Assembly (NCBI GenBank): GCA_964487455.1
Contig: CAZARE010000404.1
Coordinates: 1 to 18,733, forward strand
DNA length: 18,733 nt
Direction of reading: 5' to 3'
DNA from: DASWJZ01 sp964487455
GTDB lineage: Bacteria > Pseudomonadota > Alphaproteobacteria > Rhizobiales > Afifellaceae
Part shown: positions 15,874 to 18,733 of the stretch, piece by piece
Layout of the letters: each line of letters begins with the position of its first letter
Numbering within the stretch: the first letter of the stretch is position 1
Program-made: the position numbers and the translations under genes
The notes under the pieces: generated by a model
The model's database searches: none
What the model was told of the DNA's origin: nothing
The model's input: the letters and a program-made list of their open reading frames with translations, nothing else

Positions 15874-16179
15874 ATGAAGCTGAATACCGCACTTGTCGAC
15901 CAGACGCTGAGCCAGTTCGACGCGCAAGCCATCCCAGACGATCATCCGGTGGTGCCGCAGCTGAACAACACCTTCGGCGACCACACCTTCTTCCTCAACG
16001 GCAGCGGGCTGCACGTCGTGGAGCCGGTCGAACCGGCCGCCGTTGACCCGGAAGCCGGCAAGGTGATCAAGATCGCCACCTGGACCGACGAGAACCGAAG
16101 CAGCCTGGCGCCGCACGACCCCGAGCCCACCGACGTGGTGATCCCGTTCAAGGGCGGGGGTCCCGAGCCGGCCGCCTGA
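15874..16179 (+). CDS. Conserved-looking 101-aa protein of unknown function
   Basis: ATG 15874 follows AAGGAG with a 6-nt spacing, which I prefer to the in-frame ATG at 15838. The protein has no signal peptide or membrane helix. It begins MKLNTALVDQTLSQFDAQAIP, contains a central VVPQLNNTFGDHTFFLNGSGLHVVEP stretch that could be a small beta fold, and ends with an Asp/Pro/Gly-rich tail including LAPHDPEPTDVV. I vaguely recall similar uncharacterised proteins in Mesorhizobium-like genomes but cannot assign a function. The preceding 170 bp (15704-15873) contain a CCGCCGGCGG palindrome near 15713 and a GACCG/CGGTC pair near 15767, with no gene seen. Confidence 0.75.
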   Translation: MKLNTALVDQTLSQFDAQAIPDDHPVVPQLNNTFGDHTFFLNGSGLHVVEPVEPAAVDPEAGKVIKIATWTDENRSSLAPHDPEPTDVVIPFKGGGPEPAA

Positions 16180-16233
16180 TCCCGGCGCCCGGCCGCAACG
16201 TCGAACGCGCTTTCCGCTGGGCTGTTCGCCCGC

Positions 16234-16255
16234 CCCGGCAGCGCTCGCTGCCGGG
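16234..16255. terminator. GC-rich hairpin between convergent genes, possible terminator
   Basis: A perfect 9-bp stem, CCCGGCAGC (16234-16242) with GCTGCCGGG (16247-16255), encloses the loop GCTC. It lies between the + strand 101-aa gene (ends 16179) and the minus-strand remnant (ends 16291), where a bidirectional terminator is expected. Neither strand shows a U-tract after the stem, so it may only stabilise 3' ends or act with Rho. Confidence 0.45.
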
Positions 16256-16290
16256 AAAGGAGAGTGCGCTCCGCAAGCCCGCTCGAAGCC

Positions 16291-16680
16291 TCAATTCGCG
16301 ATTGCCTGATAGGCAGATGTCCAGAAGTCCTGGTAGTGGGCCGGCGGCTCCGGCGAATCCATGAGCCGCTGCGTCATCAGTATGCCGATCAGCCCTTCCT
16401 CGGGATCGGAATATGCGGTGGTGCCGTAACCGCCCTCCCAGCCGAACGAGCCCCGCGTGTGGGCCAGTCCGCTGCGCCGGGTTACGACGGAGACACCAAG
16501 GCCCCAGCCGCGGTCTTCGCCGAGGATGGCGCGCGCGTTCGGGTCCGCTTTCTGCTCCGGCGTCAGATGATCCGTGGTCATCAGGTCCACCGAGGCGCGC
16601 GACAGTATCTGCTGGCCTTCATAGGTCCCTTCTCCGGTCAGAGACATAAGGCTCTCCACAGGGCGGGTCGTATAGGTGCG
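16291..16680 (-). pseudogene. 3' remnant of a serine beta-lactamase-like hydrolase gene
   Basis: On the minus strand the frame ending at 16291 carries recognisable C-terminal sequence of class C beta-lactamase-related hydrolases from about 16630 on: EGQQILSRASVDLMTTDHL, a GWGLGVSV stretch, the FGWEGGYGTTAYSDPEEGL block (equivalent of the KTG-side strand region) and a final QDFWTSAYQAI. Intact members have roughly 380-400 residues with an SxxK nucleophile; here only about 115-130 residues remain and the SxxK and YxN parts are absent. The frame stays open upstream into the neighbouring gene, but that portion is low-complexity shadow sequence. The remnant begins at the 3' end of the NTF2-like gene, suggesting a deletion that fused the two. 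Confidence 0.8.
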
Positions 16681-16681
16681 T

Positions 16682-17047
16682 TTACTTCTGAGCGACGAAT
16701 TTGCCGTCCCTGTAGCTTGCTCCGAAATAGACGCTGACGCTGTCGATGCGGTCGCCTTTGAACGTGAAGAACTCCGTGTTGCGGAATTCCCGCCCCTCAT
16801 GCGTGACGGCCCTGTAGGTCACGAAGGCCGCGTCACCTTCCGCAAAGATGCGTTCAATGACGTGCTCGCGGATCAGTCCGCTGTTCGGCCAGCAGCGCTC
16901 GAAGTAGGTGTCCCGGTCGATCGTGTCGTCATAGGGGCTGGTGAAGGTGAAGTCGTCCGTCAGGAGGTCTTCGACGATCTGACGGTCCTTGTCATTGTAG
17001 GCGCGGAACATCGCGCGGAGAATGTCAGGCTTGCTCGCCTGTCCCAT
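16682..17047 (-). CDS. Nuclear transport factor 2 / SnoaL-like domain protein
   Basis: This 121-aa protein has the signature of the small NTF2-like cone fold: an N-terminal helix ending in MFRAYNDKDRQIVEDLLTDDFTFTSP, a DRDTYFERCWP segment, then the beta strands VIERIFAEGDAAFVTYRAV and FRNTEFFTFKGDRIDSVSVYFG. Such proteins are used as hydrolases, isomerases or ligand-binding domains, and nothing here identifies a substrate. The ATG at 17047 follows a weak AGGGAA. It lies 19 bp after the GFA-type gene, so the two probably form an operon under the shared divergent promoter. The serine-hydrolase remnant begins immediately after its stop. Confidence 0.85.
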   Translation of the reverse strand: MGQASKPDILRAMFRAYNDKDRQIVEDLLTDDFTFTSPYDDTIDRDTYFERCWPNSGLIREHVIERIFAEGDAAFVTYRAVTHEGREFRNTEFFTFKGDRIDSVSVYFGASYRDGKFVAQK

Positions 17048-17066
17048 GGCGGTTTCCCTTCACGGC

Positions 17067-17477
17067 TCAGAGATAGCGGGTCTCCGATGGCGTCGAGCCC
17101 CAGGCGTTGTTCCTGCCGTCCTGGAACTCCACCGGCGCCTCCGCCAGCTCCTCATCCGACGCATCGTCCAGGCAGGCCACGTTGACCGCGACGAAGTCGC
17201 CGAAGTCCGGCAGGTGGCCGCGTCCGAAGGGCTTCACGCCGCAGCGGCCGCAGAACAGGTGATGGATGCCAGCGCCGGTCTCGCCGCCGAACTGGTAGTC
17301 CGTCAGGCTGTCGGCCCCTTGCAGGAGCCGGAAGTTGTCGGCCTTGACGACAGCCTTCCAGAACCGAGCCTTCTTGCAGATCGAGCAATTGCATTTGCTC
17401 GTGCCCGAATCGAGATCGATGTCGGCGCTGAAGCGCACCGCGCCACAGTGGCAACTGCCCTTATAAGCCCTCTGCAA
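17067..17477 (-). CDS. GFA-family (glutathione-dependent formaldehyde-activating-like) zinc protein
   Basis: This 136-aa protein shows the full cysteine pattern of the GFA/CENP-V fold: Cys9 and Cys11 (GSCHCGAVRF), Cys29, Cys31 and Cys34 (KCNCSICKK), and Cys76 and Cys79 (FCGRCGVK), expected to bind two zinc ions. The family is named for a proposed role in formaldehyde/glutathione adduct formation, but most members have no proven reaction. I chose TTG 17477 over ATG 17540: it follows GGAGGGG (complement of 17481-17487) at good spacing and gives MQRAYKGSCHCG, the usual N-terminus. The ATG would add 21 residues running through the shared promoter region. Downstream is the NTF2-like gene. Confidence 0.87.
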   Translation of the reverse strand: MQRAYKGSCHCGAVRFSADIDLDSGTSKCNCSICKKARFWKAVVKADNFRLLQGADSLTDYQFGGETGAGIHHLFCGRCGVKPFGRGHLPDFGDFVAVNVACLDDASDEELAEAPVEFQDGRNNAWGSTPSETRYL

Positions 17478-17563
17478 CGTCCCCTCCGTGCTTGCATTTC
17501 GCAATCGGTTGCAGTCTAGGTACAGAGATACGATATGCAAGCCGTCCTTGCAGGGGCTGAGGG
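17478..17563. promoter_or_regulatory. Divergent promoter region with an inverted repeat, probable HxlR operator
   Basis: This 86-bp gap separates the minus-strand GFA-type gene from the + strand HxlR-type gene. CTTGCAT (17491-17497) and ATGCAAG (17535-17541) form a perfect inverted repeat, and GCAA/TTGC (17501-17511) lies between them. For the + gene a weak sigma70-like pair is TTGCAG (17509-17514), 17 bp, GATATG (17532-17537). The region is more AT-rich than its surroundings. HxlR-type regulators commonly bind such divergent regions, but the exact operator is inferred. Confidence 0.45.
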
Positions 17564-18112
17564 ATGGGCGAAGCGCACAGGTCGGGTTGCCCGATCAATC
17601 TCACGCTGGAGGTTGTGGGCGACAGATGGAGCCTCATCGTCATCCGCGACATGATCTTCGGCGGGCGGCGGCATTTCCGCGAGCTGCTCACCCGGTCGGA
17701 GGAGGGAATCGCCTCCAACATCCTCGCCAGCCGGCTGCACCGGCTGGTCGGGCAGGGAATCGTCACAAAAGCTGGCGATCCGACCCACAAGCAAAGGATC
17801 CTCTACACCCTCACCGAGAAAGGGATCGATCTGCTGCCCGTGCTCGCGCAGATGGGCGCCTGGGGCCGCAAGCACCTTCCGGCCTCGGAGGAGCTCAGCA
17901 TCCGCGCCCAGATCATGGAGGAGGGCGGCCCGAAGCTGTGGAAGGCGTTCATGGCCGAGCTGCGCGAGGAGCACTTGGGCAATGGCGGAGGCCGGAAGGG
18001 CTCCGGCAAGGCTTCCGTTCGCGACAAACTGCAGGCGGCGCACGAAGCCGTCGTAAAGCAGAAGGCGCAGCGTCCGGGCGCGGAGGCCGGGAATAGGGAA
18101 GCCCTGAGATGA
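17564..18112 (+). CDS. HxlR-family winged-helix transcriptional regulator
   Basis: This 182-aa protein has an N-terminal HxlR domain (about residues 7-100): CPINLTLEVVGDRWSLIVIRDM, the recognition region HFRELLTRSEEGIASNILASRLHRLV, then the wing with GDPTHKQRILYTLTEKG. The cysteine at residue 9 is the position that some relatives use as a redox sensor. A less conserved, Gly- and charge-rich C-terminal tail of about 60 residues makes it longer than typical members. It is divergent from the GFA/NTF2-like genes and most likely controls them and itself. The ATG at 17564 follows a G-rich leader and gives the standard N-terminus. Confidence 0.92.
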   Translation: MGEAHRSGCPINLTLEVVGDRWSLIVIRDMIFGGRRHFRELLTRSEEGIASNILASRLHRLVGQGIVTKAGDPTHKQRILYTLTEKGIDLLPVLAQMGAWGRKHLPASEELSIRAQIMEEGGPKLWKAFMAELREEHLGNGGGRKGSGKASVRDKLQAAHEAVVKQKAQRPGAEAGNREALR

Positions 18113-18165
18113 ACGGGGAAAGGCGGCAAACGCCCCTGTTCCCAGCCGCCGGCAGGCTTTAGACC

Positions 18166-18733
18166 GTGGCCGAGGAGAGTGCTTTGCCTAACGGTCCGGG
18201 GTTTGTGCATCTGAACTGCCATTCGGCATACTCGTTGCTCGAGGGCGCGCTGCCGCTCGCCAGCCTGGTCGAGCTAGCGGCGAAGGACGGGATGCCCGCG
18301 GTTGGTGTCGCCGACACCGCCAACCTCTTCGGTGCGCTCGAATTCTCCGAGAAGGCGAAGGCCGCGGGGGTACAGCCGATCATCGGCTGCAAGCTGCCAA
18401 TCCGCTTCGAGCCAGATCCGGACTTTGAGGCGCGCAGGCCGGGGTACCGATCGTCCCGCCACGTCGCGCCCATCGTCCTGATGTGCGCCACCGACGAGGG
18501 CTATTGGGCGCTGATCCGGCTGGTGACCGGCTTCTACCTCGGCGAGGCCGGCCGAGCCGCGCCCATCCCGATCGAGGTGCTAGCCGCCACCGAAGGACTC
18601 ATCGCCCTCACCGGCGGGCACGACGGCCCCCTCTATCCGATCCTCGCTGCCGGAGAGACAGGGTTGGCGGAGGCGCGCGTCACCGCGCTCAAAAGGGCCT
18701 TCCCGGACCGTCTCTATGTCGCGGTCGAGCGGC
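18166..18733 (+). CDS. dnaE: DNA polymerase III alpha subunit, N-terminal part (runs off the window)
   Basis: The visible 189 codons encode the start of the replicative polymerase catalytic subunit, containing most of the PHP domain: GFVHLNCHSAYSLLEGALPL (matching the HLRVHSxYS start of DnaE1), VGVADTANLFGALEFSEKAK, and QPIIGCKLPI. The sequence resembles DnaE1, not the error-prone DnaE2/ImuC. The frame opens after an in-frame TAG at 18160. Two starts are possible: GTG 18166, or TTG 18184, which is preceded by GAGGAG at about 6 nt and so has the better ribosome-binding site. I give the longer form. The 3' end lies outside the window. Confidence 0.93.
   Translation, partial: MAEESALPNGPGFVHLNCHSAYSLLEGALPLASLVELAAKDGMPAVGVADTANLFGALEFSEKAKAAGVQPIIGCKLPIRFEPDPDFEARRPGYRSSRHVAPIVLMCATDEGYWALIRLVTGFYLGEAGRAAPIPIEVLAATEGLIALTGGHDGPLYPILAAGETGLAEARVTALKRAFPDRLYVAVER

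Overview
The window comes from a GC-rich alphaproteobacterium, most likely a member of the Hyphomicrobiales (Rhizobiales) close to the Phyllobacteriaceae. That placement is an inference from protein flavour and gene order: the tail of the nuo operon runs directly into a biotin ligase, a ribonuclease J, a methylmalonyl-CoA epimerase, a DUF1467 protein, a short alpha-type ProS, lolC, lolD and then dnaE.

Positions 1-8152 hold the membrane-arm end of the respiratory complex I operon: the tail of nuoG, then nuoH, an unnamed two-helix membrane protein, nuoI, nuoJ, nuoK, nuoL, nuoM and nuoN, all on the + strand with short gaps or ATGA overlaps. Two things interrupt this compact layout. One is a 158-bp inverted pair of palindromic repeats between nuoI and nuoJ. 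The other is a His-rich insertion of about 50 residues early in NuoL. Positions 8154-11275 continue the same tight run with birA, rnj, mce and a DUF1467 gene.

The 351-bp gap at 11276-11626 is the only long break in the run. It holds no convincing protein gene, but its minus strand carries a sigma70-like promoter followed about 140 nt later by a textbook intrinsic terminator. I read this as a candidate small RNA. After the gap come proS, lolC, lolD and an atypical short-chain dehydrogenase lacking the usual catalytic tyrosine.

Positions 15704-18112 look like an accessory insertion between lolD and dnaE. They contain a conserved-looking but unrecognised 101-aa protein, a 3' remnant of a serine beta-lactamase-like hydrolase, an NTF2/SnoaL-like protein, a GFA-type zinc protein, and a divergently transcribed HxlR-type regulator. 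The regulator and the minus-strand genes share an 86-bp promoter region with an inverted repeat. The window ends inside dnaE (replicative DNA polymerase III alpha). I found no CRISPR array, tRNA, rRNA or intact transposase.
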